From the NCBI RefSeq assembly GCF_031846345.1, contig NZ_JAVRHX010000002.1, forward strand, positions 62,001 through 126,000: a stretch of DNA of 64,000 bases, in the 5' to 3' direction. Shown here piece by piece: positions 45,000 to 54,394 of this stretch. This DNA is from Glaciecola petra. Its GTDB lineage: Bacteria > Pseudomonadota > Gammaproteobacteria > Enterobacterales > Alteromonadaceae. Made by a program: the position numbers and the translations under genes. The first letter of the stretch is position 1; each line of letters starts with the position of its first letter. The notes beneath the pieces were generated by a model. It did not search any database. It had not been told where the DNA came from and saw nothing but the letters and a program-made list of their open reading frames with translations.

Positions 45000-45032
45000 T
45001 ACTAATTGTTAACAATGCTGTGGCGAATTAGC

Positions 45033-45698
45033 TTACCAAGTTAAGCGTTCGCCACTGGTATGCACAAAACAACCGGTGGTTGCCATACTTAGCTCTTCCA
45101 TACGTTCAATTAAACCAGCGGCGGACTCTTCGGGTGTGATTAACCCATTAAAATTAGTCATGCCAGTTTTTACATAACCGGGATGCAACAGCGCCAATGC
45201 AATACCCTTTGGTGCTAGGTCTATACTGAGGCACTTACCCACCATATTCACAGCAGTTTTCGACACACGATAGGCATAATTGTTTGAACTGGTATTGTCG
45301 TCTATTGACCCTACTCTTGAGCTCACTATCCCAACTTTACTACCTTCACCTAATTTAGCTTCTAATTGTTTGACTGTTCTAAGTGGCCCCATGGTATTGA
45401 CTTCAAAATGAGAGCGCATTTTTTCAAAGTCGATGTTCGGAAATTGGTCAGACTCCAGAATACCCGAGTTGTGAATAAGAACATCTAACTTTTCAACATT
45501 AATTGCATCACTTAGCGTTGTAATCGATGCGTCATTAGTTACATCAACCTCTTCAATTATTTGGCAATTTAAAGCGTTAAGCTCTGGTGAGCTAACTCTA
45601 CAAGAGGCAATTACATTATGCCCTGCGCGTATGTATTGGCGTGATAATTCAAGGCCAATACCCTTATTGGCACCGATGATCAGTATATTCTTTGACAT
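45033..45698 (-). CDS. Short-chain dehydrogenase/reductase
   Basis: The 221-residue protein has the classical SDR NAD(P)-binding motif GANKGIGLE near residues 8-16, the NNSG-like LIHNSGI strand, and the catalytic YxxxK in NYAYRVSKTAVNM, followed by LHPGYVKTGMT. It resembles CsgA/sepiapterin-reductase-like SDRs. The reaction is NAD(P)H-dependent oxidation or reduction; the substrate is unknown. It is convergent with the RND permease gene and shares its strand with efpL. Confidence 0.92.
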   Translation of the reverse strand: MSKNILIIGANKGIGLELSRQYIRAGHNVIASCRVSSPELNALNCQIIEEVDVTNDASITTLSDAINVEKLDVLIHNSGILESDQFPNIDFEKMRSHFEVNTMGPLRTVKQLEAKLGEGSKVGIVSSRVGSIDDNTSSNNYAYRVSKTAVNMVGKCLSIDLAPKGIALALLHPGYVKTGMTNFNGLITPEESAAGLIERMEELSMATTGCFVHTSGERLTW

Positions 45699-45734
45699 GC
45701 TTCATCTCTTTTCATAAAAATGAAAGTATAAACC

Positions 45735-46301
45735 CTATGCTCGGCTAGTAAATTTAGCCTCTGCGGTGTTGATTTTTATTTTTTCGCCCGTTGAAATATA
45801 TTCAGGTACTTGCACGGTTAATCCAGTCGACAAAACGGCTGGTTTTGTGCGAGCACTAGCCGATGCGCCCTTAATAGAGGGGTCGGTTTCGGTGATGACT
45901 AAATCAACAGATGCTGGTAATTCAATGCCAACGGGTTTGTCATCAACCATTAATACCTGCAAACCAGTGGTTTCTTCGTTCACAAACATTAGCTCTTCGC
46001 TAATCACATCTTTGTCGAGGGAATAAGGGGTGTAGTCTTCGTTATCCATAAATACATATTCGTCGCCGTCGGAATATGAAAACATCACTTTTTTCTTGCT
46101 AAATTCAGCCGTATTGATAATTTCGTCGGCCTTAAAACTTTCGTCTGCTTTAGCCCCTGTTGCCACTTCATATAAACGCATTCTATAAAGACTAGCACCC
46201 GCTCTCCCGCTTGGTGTTAGCTTGGCGATGTCTTTTACAAAGTAGACTTTGCCATTATGTTCGATGGCGGCATTTTTCTTTATTTCACTTGCTTTTGGCA
46301 T
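45735..46301 (-). CDS. efpL: Elongation factor P-like protein EfpL (YeiP)
   Basis: The 188-residue protein has the three-domain EF-P plan: KOW-like N-terminal domain with the tip KLTPSGRAGASLYRMRL, then two OB folds ending VPEYISTGEKIKINT. The tip sequence SGRAGAS and overall divergence place it with YeiP/EfpL rather than EF-P. EfpL binds stalled ribosomes between the E and P sites and helps translation of proline-rich stretches. It is a single gene, 37 bases upstream of the SDR gene on the same strand. Confidence 0.93.
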   Translation of the reverse strand: MPKASEIKKNAAIEHNGKVYFVKDIAKLTPSGRAGASLYRMRLYEVATGAKADESFKADEIINTAEFSKKKVMFSYSDGDEYVFMDNEDYTPYSLDKDVISEELMFVNEETTGLQVLMVDDKPVGIELPASVDLVITETDPSIKGASASARTKPAVLSTGLTVQVPEYISTGEKIKINTAEAKFTSRA

Positions 46302-46476
46302 GTAATTCTCGATTTTGCAATTCTGCTCTAAACGCAGATGAGTTTGATTGGATAAATCATAGCGTATTTGAGGGCGACTTTGGTGAATATGTTCAGAGCA
46401 ATGTTTGTTGACAATAGTTTCTGCATGAAAGTTAGTATTGAGAATTCTCTAGTTATTCTACAAAATTTATAAACAG

Positions 46477-48123
46477 TCAGCATAGAGCTAACGTATTCGA
46501 CATGCTTAAAGCATTGTGTCTAAATATTTTGTCTCGCTCTGTAGAAGATAAGAAGCCACTCTGCACAAGTTTGTCAAAGGTATTATAAAGGTTATTTAAA
46601 TAATCAAGCGAGCTTTTTTCTTGCAGTAGCATAAACCAGTCTGAGCCAAACATCACTTTATCAAAAGCACTATAGGAGCCGCTTCTAGAAGCTGTTCGCA
46701 TTTCATTAATCAACACTTTTGCCATTAGGTCATTTTCTAAATAAGGTTGGTAACCTAAATCGCCATATGCGTTTTTATATTTTGTCATTAACGCGAGATA
46801 ACCTTGTCGATTGGCGACGTTCTTGCCTCCTAAATGCCCAAAATTAAGGTGTAAATTAGGAAAAGCTGCTAACACTGAGGCCCAATAATTAGGGTTAGAA
46901 TACATCCGTGCTTTTCTTGATACTCCTTTAGACTCTTGAGCATGAGACATTACGAAATATTTACCTTGGCACATTTTATAAAGTTTCCACAAACCACCTT
47001 TAATATCAGCTGAATTGTATTTTTTTGGATTGTATGCAATTTCAGATTCTCGACCGTCTGCTGCATATCCTATTGTGGGGTAAAGCTTAACGCCTTTAAA
47101 GCCTTTGTTTTGTAGAGCGTCTTTCACTAAATTTTCATAGTCATTATCTGCCGCCAGCTTATATGGATTTACGCCTAAAACTGGCACCACATACCCTTTA
47201 GTTAATTCAGCTAACTTGCTATAAAGCTTAATTTGTGATGATTGAGAAGAAGTATACGCTTTTGGCCCTAAAAAATAATCAAAGTCGCAAGTGACGGCCA
47301 TAACATTGTGAACGGACGGGCCTAATTTTTTGCTGTATCGCCTCAAAAATAGATGAATATTAGTAGAGCGAGGGGAGAGTATCGCGCGAAACATCTCTAA
47401 ATAACCCTTCCAAGCTGCACGCATTTTTTTTATGTCATTCTGAGTTTTTTTGTCTATATCGGGGCTAAAGCTCAAACCATTCAGAGGCTCGTCTGATATA
47501 TCCGAAAATGACTCATATTCAAAAGGAATAATATAGTCTTGAGAGTTAAGACTTTTATTCTTATCAGTACTGTATATAACTAACTCTTGGTCTTGCCAGG
47601 CTTCATAAGCCTGCGCAAGGTCCCTTAATGCTTTCTCCTTATCATTTAACACTCGTCTATTGTCATCGCTTTTATATTTGAATAAATTATCAGCGACGGT
47701 TTTTATTTCAAGTTTCAGTAGATTCTCTTTTTCTTTAACTGAGTCTATGTCTGAAAGGAGAGACATACTAGGAGATGGTTGTTTCAGCCAGAATAATTCT
47801 GTTTTTGCACTGCATGCAATCGAATTACCAGCTAATTGGACAAAAGTTGCAGTCGCTTTTAATAAGGTTTGATACTCTAAAGTGTCACCCTTATTTATGG
47901 CATCATTTAACACTGGTCCAGTTAAATAGCGTGCAAAATTAAGGTCACTCGCATTAAAAAAATGAGCATGTGCATCGGTAATAATAGGACCGCTATTGCA
48001 ATCTAGGTTGAAATGCGTTGCATCAAATTGACTAACAAATAAAATACCGCAAGCACTTAGTGAGACTGTAGCAGAGGCTCCTGCTATTCCTTTAAGTAGA
48101 TTTCGTCGAGAAAAATTAGGCAT
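46477..48123 (-). CDS. Exported amidohydrolase-2 family protein
   Basis: The 548-residue protein begins SRRNLLKGIAG, a twin-arginine signal, followed by SLSACG, which could be a lipobox (Cys25). The mature part has the amidohydrolase metal motif DAHAHFF (H52, H54) and later YFVMSHAQES, LHLNFGHLGG and KVMFGSDWF, which supply the other His and Asp ligands. Family members are metal-dependent hydrolases or decarboxylases. An unusual 250-residue insertion with helical character separates the first motif from the barrel. A Tat-exported, possibly lipid-anchored location is inferred. Confidence 0.85.
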   Translation of the reverse strand: MPNFSRRNLLKGIAGASATVSLSACGILFVSQFDATHFNLDCNSGPIITDAHAHFFNASDLNFARYLTGPVLNDAINKGDTLEYQTLLKATATFVQLAGNSIACSAKTELFWLKQPSPSMSLLSDIDSVKEKENLLKLEIKTVADNLFKYKSDDNRRVLNDKEKALRDLAQAYEAWQDQELVIYSTDKNKSLNSQDYIIPFEYESFSDISDEPLNGLSFSPDIDKKTQNDIKKMRAAWKGYLEMFRAILSPRSTNIHLFLRRYSKKLGPSVHNVMAVTCDFDYFLGPKAYTSSQSSQIKLYSKLAELTKGYVVPVLGVNPYKLAADNDYENLVKDALQNKGFKGVKLYPTIGYAADGRESEIAYNPKKYNSADIKGGLWKLYKMCQGKYFVMSHAQESKGVSRKARMYSNPNYWASVLAAFPNLHLNFGHLGGKNVANRQGYLALMTKYKNAYGDLGYQPYLENDLMAKVLINEMRTASRSGSYSAFDKVMFGSDWFMLLQEKSSLDYLNNLYNTFDKLVQSGFLSSTERDKIFRHNALSMSNTLALC

Positions 48124-48214
48124 TTCAATTCCTTATGAAAGTTTACTCTAGACTATACTGGTAAAATCACATTATATAATCTAATCAATATACACCGCAT
48201 CTATTCAAAACCAT

Positions 48215-50176
48215 TTATATATTCGTTTCTAAAAAGTCTAGCAATGCTTGATAAAGCGTCTTTCGACCTTCTTCATCATAAACGCCATGACCTGACTTGC
48301 TAAAATTAAGGTATTGGGGTTTATTGCCGGCGTCGGTGAGTTTTTTCACCATTGCTTCAGCATTAATGACAGGTACTCGCGCATCTTTTTCGCCATGTAT
48401 GATCATCACTTTGGCTTTAATTTTATCAGCATGATTGACAGGTGAATTAGCGTCTAATACTGCTTTGTCTGTGCCGACTACACGCTCGAGATAAGCCTTA
48501 CCGCCAAAGGCTTCAGCGGTATCGCTTTCTGAAAACATATAATTGAGATCATATACACCAACATACCCAATGACGCATCTAAACATTTCGGGTGCGCGTA
48601 TGCTAGCCATCATTGCCGCATAGCCACCATAGCTTGCACCGTAAACACAGCCTTTGGTCGAGTCTAACGAAAACTTCTCTATTGCCACCTTTGTGCCTTC
48701 AAGAATATCATTGACCATAGCGCCACCCCATTCAAGGTAACCCGCTTGCATAAATTCTTGTCCATAGCCGCCACTACCTCTAAAGTTGACTTGGACCACA
48801 GCGTAACCTCGGTTTGCAAGTAATTGCACTTCACTGTCGAAGTCTGCATAATCTCGAAAGCCATGAGGACCACCGTGGATCATCGTAACAAATGGTGCTT
48901 GGCTACCTTCCTCCAAATTAGTTGGCATAGTGACATAAGCATGTATCTTCAAATCATCGGCGGTATTAAACGTAAAATGTTCGGTAGAAGCTAGATTTCT
49001 GGGGTCGAGCCACGAACGGTTTGCCCATAAAAACGAAGCTCCTTTGGTTTTATTATTAAACAAATAGTATTCACCGGGGTTTACTTCACTGCTTACATGG
49101 AGCAAGAAAAAATTCCCATCACGGCTTTCACTTTGTATGTAAACTTCTTGACCCTTAAAACTAGCAGCAAAAGATTTTTGTAAGCTGGCCGTTTTACTTG
49201 TCCCTTCTGCGTAGTGATACTGATGTTTGTTGGGATAGGAGATACCCACAACCGGGCGCTGTTGTTTATCATCCCACACAAATCGCTCTATATTTGTTTC
49301 AAGACCGGTAAACAATGGTTTAAGCGTTTTGGTAGCGAGTTCAAATTCGAACATTGTTGTAAGTTTACTTTCACCTTCTTTGCCCGTTAAATATATGCGA
49401 CTGCCGTCATTGCTTATTGCTTGAGGAAGCATGTCGCTACCTAAAAGTTCAGATAAGTCTTGCCACTCTTCTTTTTCGTTCTCTCTATATGCCGCCTTTG
49501 TGACATAATTTTCATCGGTATAGCTGACAAAATTGACGTCTCCTTTGTCAGTGGCAAACAAGCTCGCATTTTTAAATGGAACAGATCCAGCTTTCCTTTT
49601 TTTGCCGTTGTATACGTTTAATTTAACTATCCTTGGTGGTCTTTCTTTATCATTATAAAAGTAATTACCCTCGATATTAAAAGGGTATTCAGCAATTAAA
49701 ATCCATCTGTCATCATCAGGTAAATAGCTAATCACCTCGGCTGCTGCGTTTGTTTCGTCACGTGCATTGATGCGTGTGCCCGTGCTTGTTCCGATTGCAC
49801 GGTAGCCAAATAGCATGGCATTGCGTTTGCCGTTATAATCCACCGCAAACAATTCACCGGTCGCAATGGGCGTATCATATCGAGTTGTTTTTTCAGCAAA
49901 TTGATAAACCAATCGTTCAGAATTTATCCATTCAACTGTATGGATAATATCGCCTTCGTTTGGACGCACCCCACCGACTGTTTTGAGGGTTTCTGTGTTT
50001 AGAACAACAAAACTTACACGGCCTTTTGCCCTAATACGAGCCGCAATATGCTTGCCATCGGGAGATAGCTTCATATCCAGATAGTCACCATGTTTAGTGA
50101 AATATTCTAAGGGGAGTTCAGTGGATTGAATTGTTGTTGAAATGACTAATAAGCAAAAAAAGAACATCCTTTTCAT
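48215..50176 (-). CDS. S9-family prolyl oligopeptidase, exported
   Basis: The 653-residue protein has a signal peptide (MKRMFFFCLLVISTTIQST), an N-terminal beta-propeller-like half, and a C-terminal alpha/beta-hydrolase domain. The domain has GASYGGY (Ser515), KDARVPV (Asp598) and SGHGVY (His630), a full catalytic triad in the right order. It probably cleaves peptides in the periplasm like DPP IV or acylaminoacyl peptidases. ATG 50176, preceded by AAGGAG, is the start; an upstream in-frame codon would place residues before the signal peptide. Confidence 0.92.
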   Translation of the reverse strand: MKRMFFFCLLVISTTIQSTELPLEYFTKHGDYLDMKLSPDGKHIAARIRAKGRVSFVVLNTETLKTVGGVRPNEGDIIHTVEWINSERLVYQFAEKTTRYDTPIATGELFAVDYNGKRNAMLFGYRAIGTSTGTRINARDETNAAAEVISYLPDDDRWILIAEYPFNIEGNYFYNDKERPPRIVKLNVYNGKKRKAGSVPFKNASLFATDKGDVNFVSYTDENYVTKAAYRENEKEEWQDLSELLGSDMLPQAISNDGSRIYLTGKEGESKLTTMFEFELATKTLKPLFTGLETNIERFVWDDKQQRPVVGISYPNKHQYHYAEGTSKTASLQKSFAASFKGQEVYIQSESRDGNFFLLHVSSEVNPGEYYLFNNKTKGASFLWANRSWLDPRNLASTEHFTFNTADDLKIHAYVTMPTNLEEGSQAPFVTMIHGGPHGFRDYADFDSEVQLLANRGYAVVQVNFRGSGGYGQEFMQAGYLEWGGAMVNDILEGTKVAIEKFSLDSTKGCVYGASYGGYAAMMASIRAPEMFRCVIGYVGVYDLNYMFSESDTAEAFGGKAYLERVVGTDKAVLDANSPVNHADKIKAKVMIIHGEKDARVPVINAEAMVKKLTDAGNKPQYLNFSKSGHGVYDEEGRKTLYQALLDFLETNI

Positions 50177-50368
50177 TGTTTTATCTCCTTTATAAATCAA
50201 CAACGAAAATAAACTAAAAACGTTTTTTTTGCAATTGCTCTTGTATCTAATTTCTCTATTTTATTTATATCTAAAGCACTGATAAAGCTTTCTTAATCCT
50301 TTGGCGAAGTCTTGATTGTATTTACCTTTTATTAAAAGCAGGTAGCCAGGTAATTTTCTGTATATGCA

Positions 50369-50737
50369 TTACCCAAGAAAGCCAAGATACATTAGTAAAC
50401 AGCCAGCCGAAATTGCGAAGACACCTATTGGACGAAACCAGACTCCAATTTTGGAAGTTAATATTGCAAACCGCTTATGCTGGCTAGCGCCGATTACAAC
50501 TAAAAAAATACTAGCAAGGCAAAGAATGATACCCAGCATCAAAAATACCAGCGGATAATTAGAATACTTGGACTGCCAAATGAATAATAAGCCCACAATA
50601 AGACGACTAGCTATTTCAAAGCTGTGGAACCAAGATTTACTACTGAATGATAATATGCCATTTACGAAAAAGATTGGTTTGAAAGTCATGATGCAACCTA
50701 GTGTAAACATACCGAAACCAAAAAGGATTAATAACAT
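50369..50737 (-). CDS. Small integral membrane protein of unknown function
   Basis: The 122-residue protein has about four hydrophobic segments (near residues 1-25, 45-58, 62-82 and 100-120) with few charges, so it is an inner-membrane protein. I do not recognise the family. Opposite-strand frames over this region are low-complexity shadows. It is a single gene between the S9 peptidase and the antitoxin gene. Confidence 0.65.
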   Translation of the reverse strand: MLLILFGFGMFTLGCIMTFKPIFFVNGILSFSSKSWFHSFEIASRLIVGLLFIWQSKYSNYPLVFLMLGIILCLASIFLVVIGASQHKRFAILTSKIGVWFRPIGVFAISAGCLLMYLGFLG

Positions 50738-51011
50738 TCAAATTTTCCGTGGTGTTTAATAATTTCCAAAACCGGTTTGTGTCGCTTTTGCGTTAATCCG
50801 GTTCATGGTTTTGCTATATTTCCTATAGAGTTGTTTGAACATATGACACTCCATCAGTTCTAAATAAAGTCGACTTTACACTACAAGTATAATAATCCTG
50901 ATTGCCTAAATGAAACTTAAAAGGTGAATTAAATGCTTTGTTATTTGCCAACCATCCCAAACAATGCGCATAGTAATACGCATTTAATTAAAATGTTTTT
51001 GGAGATTCGCA

Positions 51012-51257
51012 ATGCCCCAGCTATATAACGTTACTGCCCCCAGAAAAGCGACAAATTTAAGCCTTAATAGTGACTTACTAGCAAAGGCTAGAGACTTAAA
51101 AGTTAACTTGTCTGCAACACTTGAGCAAGCACTTAATGACAAATTAAAAAGTATCGAGGCAGAAAAGTGGAAAACGGATAATAAGGCTGCTATTCAGGTA
51201 TATAATGAGTTTGTTCAGAACAATGGATGTTTAGGTGATGAATATAGGGAGTTTTAG
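51012..51257 (+). CDS. CcdA-like antitoxin without adjacent toxin
   Basis: The 81-residue protein has the CcdA plan: a ribbon-helix-helix start (APRKATNLSLNSDLLAKARDL.VNLSATLEQAL) and the C-terminal toxin-wrapping tail ending NGCLGDEYREF. GGAG precedes ATG 51012. In ordinary ccdAB pairs the toxin follows at once, but the next 68 bases hold no CcdB start and the next gene is convergent. It may neutralise a toxin encoded elsewhere or be a leftover. Confidence 0.88.
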   Translation: MPQLYNVTAPRKATNLSLNSDLLAKARDLKVNLSATLEQALNDKLKSIEAEKWKTDNKAAIQVYNEFVQNNGCLGDEYREF

Positions 51258-51325
51258 TGCCTCACTCCAATCGTTGAAATCGGTGGAGAGAATTATCTTT
51301 TTATGACGCAACTATTTAAAAACCA

Positions 51326-54300
51326 CTATATTGGGATAATCTTATTAGCAAATGCTTTTGCTTTGGCAAAACGGCGGCTATTGCGCTCACCTAATTTGAC
51401 TAGCATCAAGTAACAAAAGGGCACTAAAAATAGACTTGTAAAGGTCGAAAATAGAAGCCCGCCAATAATCGCCACTGCCATTGGGTAGGTTTGACTATCG
51501 CTGGAGGCAAAGGTAAGCGGTACCATGCCAATCACTGTTGTTGCTACCGTCATAAAAATAGGTCTTATTCGGCTAACGCAAGCATCCACAATAGGTTGAA
51601 TTAAGTCGACGGAATTGGCTTTTAGCTTGTTTATTTGATCGATTAATACAATCCCGTTATTCACTACTATGCCCATTAATATCAGCATACCCACACGGCC
51701 AGTTTCGCCCAACCCCAACCCTAAAATGGCAAAGGTCCAAAACACGCCAATAAAAGCTAAACCAATTGACGACAAAATTGCAATTGGCATGAGTAAGGAT
51801 TCAAACAAAGCTGCCATGACAATAAAAATTAACGCCAATGCTAAAGCCATATTTATAAGCATATCCATTGCGGCTTCTTGGTCTTCTGCAAACCGGCGTC
51901 CGAGCTGCCAATCGTAGCCTGTTGGTAAAGCAATATTGTCCATGACTTGTTTAATTTTTTGCGCGGCTTGTTGGCGATTGATATCGTCAAGGTTGATAGA
52001 AATATCTAAGCTTGTGCGACGTTGTGCACGTCTAATTTGTTGCATAATGGGCTGCTTTTCAAAGCTTACTAGTTGCTGCAAGGTAAGAATACGCCCGTTA
52101 TCTTCATATATCGGCAACTCTTTTATACGTTCCATTGGTATTGCTTGTTCAGGGTGAAATACAACACGAATATCAATTTCACCAAGGGTAGCATCTCTGT
52201 ATGAGCGCAAGTTACTGCCGCGAAGTGCGTTTGCAATGCGCATGGCGATGTCTTGCGTATTTAGTCCCAAACGCGAGACTATTTCACGGTCAATACGCAA
52301 TACTAATTCCATGTCCTGATTGCGTTCATCCAAACCAACTTGCGAAAATCCTTCTACATTACTTAGCTGTAAAATCACCGCTTCACTTAATTCATTGAGT
52401 CGCTTTGTAGAGTTCCCAGTGAGTGACATTTGCACCATTTTTTGTTTTTGAGCTGACCACTCAAATGAAGGGCGAGCAATAGCAGTTTCAGGAAAGCCTT
52501 CTTTTATTTTTGCTTTAAGGTCGTTGTAAGGTGTTTCAAATCCGTCCTTGAGTTTAATTCTCGACATAGCAAAACCAGGAAAAATACGACTATTAATCTG
52601 TGTAAATTCGAAAGCTTCTTGGTTGCTATATAAATAAGCTTCCATTTGATCAACCAACACACTAACGTCGGTCAATTTTTGTTGTCCTTGCAAATGGTAA
52701 ACTATTCTAATTTCGGTCTCTCCATCGCCTTGTTCGCCATTACTCTCTACTAGTTTATTAGTGACAAAGCCACTTATAACCAATAAAAATATTGCCGCTC
52801 CTGTCCTTTTAGGGTGATTCAAGATTTTAATTAAGTTAGGCCGATACCATTTGTCTAATCTTCCTTGGGTGGCCACGCCAGAAATAGCCTTAGGGTTAAC
52901 CCGGCTAAGCATTAACGGAATCGCTGTTTTAGAAATTAACAATGAGGCAAATAAGGGTAAACATATCGCGACAGCAATTTGTTCCACTAAAATGGTGATA
53001 AAGTTTTTTTCACCTATTAGCAAAGGCATAAACACTATAGTTGTGGTCAAGGTGCCGCTTATTATCGCAATACTGACGTTGTCGACCCCTTTTAATACCT
53101 TTTCGACAGCGTTAAGCGAAGCGTCTTTCTGTTGCAAAATGCTCTCACAAATAACAACCGAGTTATCAATAAGTAAGCCCACCGCGATGAATAAACCTGC
53201 TAGCGAAAGCATGTTTAAACTAAAGCCCATAAAATACATACCGGCCAGCGCAAAACTCAAAGAAATAGGCACAGAAGCAACAACAACTAACGTAATATGT
53301 ACGTTGCGCAAGAATAGGAATAAAACGATAAACGACATGACAATGCCTAACGATCCGGCCTTCAGTAAGTCACCTAAAGAGTCTTGAATTTCTTGGCCAG
53401 TATTGTCTTCTATGGCAATACGAATATCTGCAAAATCTTCGTTTACTCGCAATTGCTCAACCAAACTAACAATATTGTCGGTGACTTCAATCACGTTAGC
53501 GTCAGACTCTTTGAATATTTCTACGCCAACCGATTTTTTGCGGTCAGTGCGAATTTCGCTATTTCTGGGTGGAGTAACTAGATTAACTAAGGCTACATCC
53601 TGCAGTTTGACGCCGGCTTTTACTTGAAAGTCTCGAATATCATTTAAGCTTTGATATTCGCCGCTTGGGGTGACCCTAAATTTACGACCACCACTTAAAA
53701 TAGAACCCGATTTCACCAAAAAGTTACTCGCCCGTAAATCGCGCAGTAATTGAGCTTGATCAATTCTATTCATTGATAATTTTACGCTGTCTAATTGAAT
53801 TTCAATGTAAGGTTGAATCACACCGCGCATTTCGACTTGGCCGACTCCTTCAATGCGCTCAACAGGCTGTTTTAAGCGCCTATTTAGAAAATCGTACGAT
53901 TGTGCAAGATTTTTATCGCCCGATAGCACTAAACTTATTACCGGCAAATCCTCCGTTGAAAACTTTTGAACATAAACGCGTTGCACGTCGTCAGGTAATA
54001 GGTAGCGCACCATATCAACTTTTTCACGCACATCCATAATGCGACTGTCTAAATCGGCATCCAATTCCATAAAAATCCGAATCGAGGCCCCATTTGAGCG
54101 GCTGCTTGAGCGCAAATTAGTTATACCGCCCAAGGTAGCAACTGCTTCTTCTATTGGTCTTGTAATGAGGCGCTCTACTTCTTCCGGTGATGCGCCATTG
54201 TATGGGACATTAATAAATGCAATAGGCACATTTAAAGCGGGCCAGCTTTCTTGTGGCAACAATTTACTGGCTACCAAGCCGGTGACGAACAATGATATTA

Positions 54301-54394
54301 TAAGCATACCAGTTGTTACTGGCCTCTTTATTGCCAGTGCCGTTAGCCATACGGTGATCGGTAAATCGCGGATGCTGGTTTTTATCGCTTTCAT
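51326..54394 (-). CDS. RND permease, second of an adaptor-permease-permease operon
   Basis: The 1022-residue protein has the twelve-helix RND plan with two periplasmic loops. TM4 reads GLLIDNSVVICESI: only the first acidic residue (D410) of the AcrB Asp pair is kept, the second being Asn. This is common in the MdtB/C-like and bacteroidete-like branches. Its ATG overlaps the stop of the preceding permease (ATGA), so translation is coupled. Together with that permease it may form a mixed trimer like MdtB-MdtC (inference). Confidence 0.93.
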   Translation of the reverse strand: MKAIKTSIRDLPITVWLTALAIKRPVTTGMLIISLFVTGLVASKLLPQESWPALNVPIAFINVPYNGASPEEVERLITRPIEEAVATLGGITNLRSSSRSNGASIRIFMELDADLDSRIMDVREKVDMVRYLLPDDVQRVYVQKFSTEDLPVISLVLSGDKNLAQSYDFLNRRLKQPVERIEGVGQVEMRGVIQPYIEIQLDSVKLSMNRIDQAQLLRDLRASNFLVKSGSILSGGRKFRVTPSGEYQSLNDIRDFQVKAGVKLQDVALVNLVTPPRNSEIRTDRKKSVGVEIFKESDANVIEVTDNIVSLVEQLRVNEDFADIRIAIEDNTGQEIQDSLGDLLKAGSLGIVMSFIVLFLFLRNVHITLVVVASVPISLSFALAGMYFMGFSLNMLSLAGLFIAVGLLIDNSVVICESILQQKDASLNAVEKVLKGVDNVSIAIISGTLTTTIVFMPLLIGEKNFITILVEQIAVAICLPLFASLLISKTAIPLMLSRVNPKAISGVATQGRLDKWYRPNLIKILNHPKRTGAAIFLLVISGFVTNKLVESNGEQGDGETEIRIVYHLQGQQKLTDVSVLVDQMEAYLYSNQEAFEFTQINSRIFPGFAMSRIKLKDGFETPYNDLKAKIKEGFPETAIARPSFEWSAQKQKMVQMSLTGNSTKRLNELSEAVILQLSNVEGFSQVGLDERNQDMELVLRIDREIVSRLGLNTQDIAMRIANALRGSNLRSYRDATLGEIDIRVVFHPEQAIPMERIKELPIYEDNGRILTLQQLVSFEKQPIMQQIRRAQRRTSLDISINLDDINRQQAAQKIKQVMDNIALPTGYDWQLGRRFAEDQEAAMDMLINMALALALIFIVMAALFESLLMPIAILSSIGLAFIGVFWTFAILGLGLGETGRVGMLILMGIVVNNGIVLIDQINKLKANSVDLIQPIVDACVSRIRPIFMTVATTVIGMVPLTFASSDSQTYPMAVAIIGGLLFSTFTSLFLVPFCYLMLVKLGERNSRRFAKAKAFANKIIPI

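Noticed and set aside
52851..53387. 178-codon plus-strand frame antisense to the RND permease
   Set aside because: It mirrors the codon structure of the minus-strand permease and matches no family.
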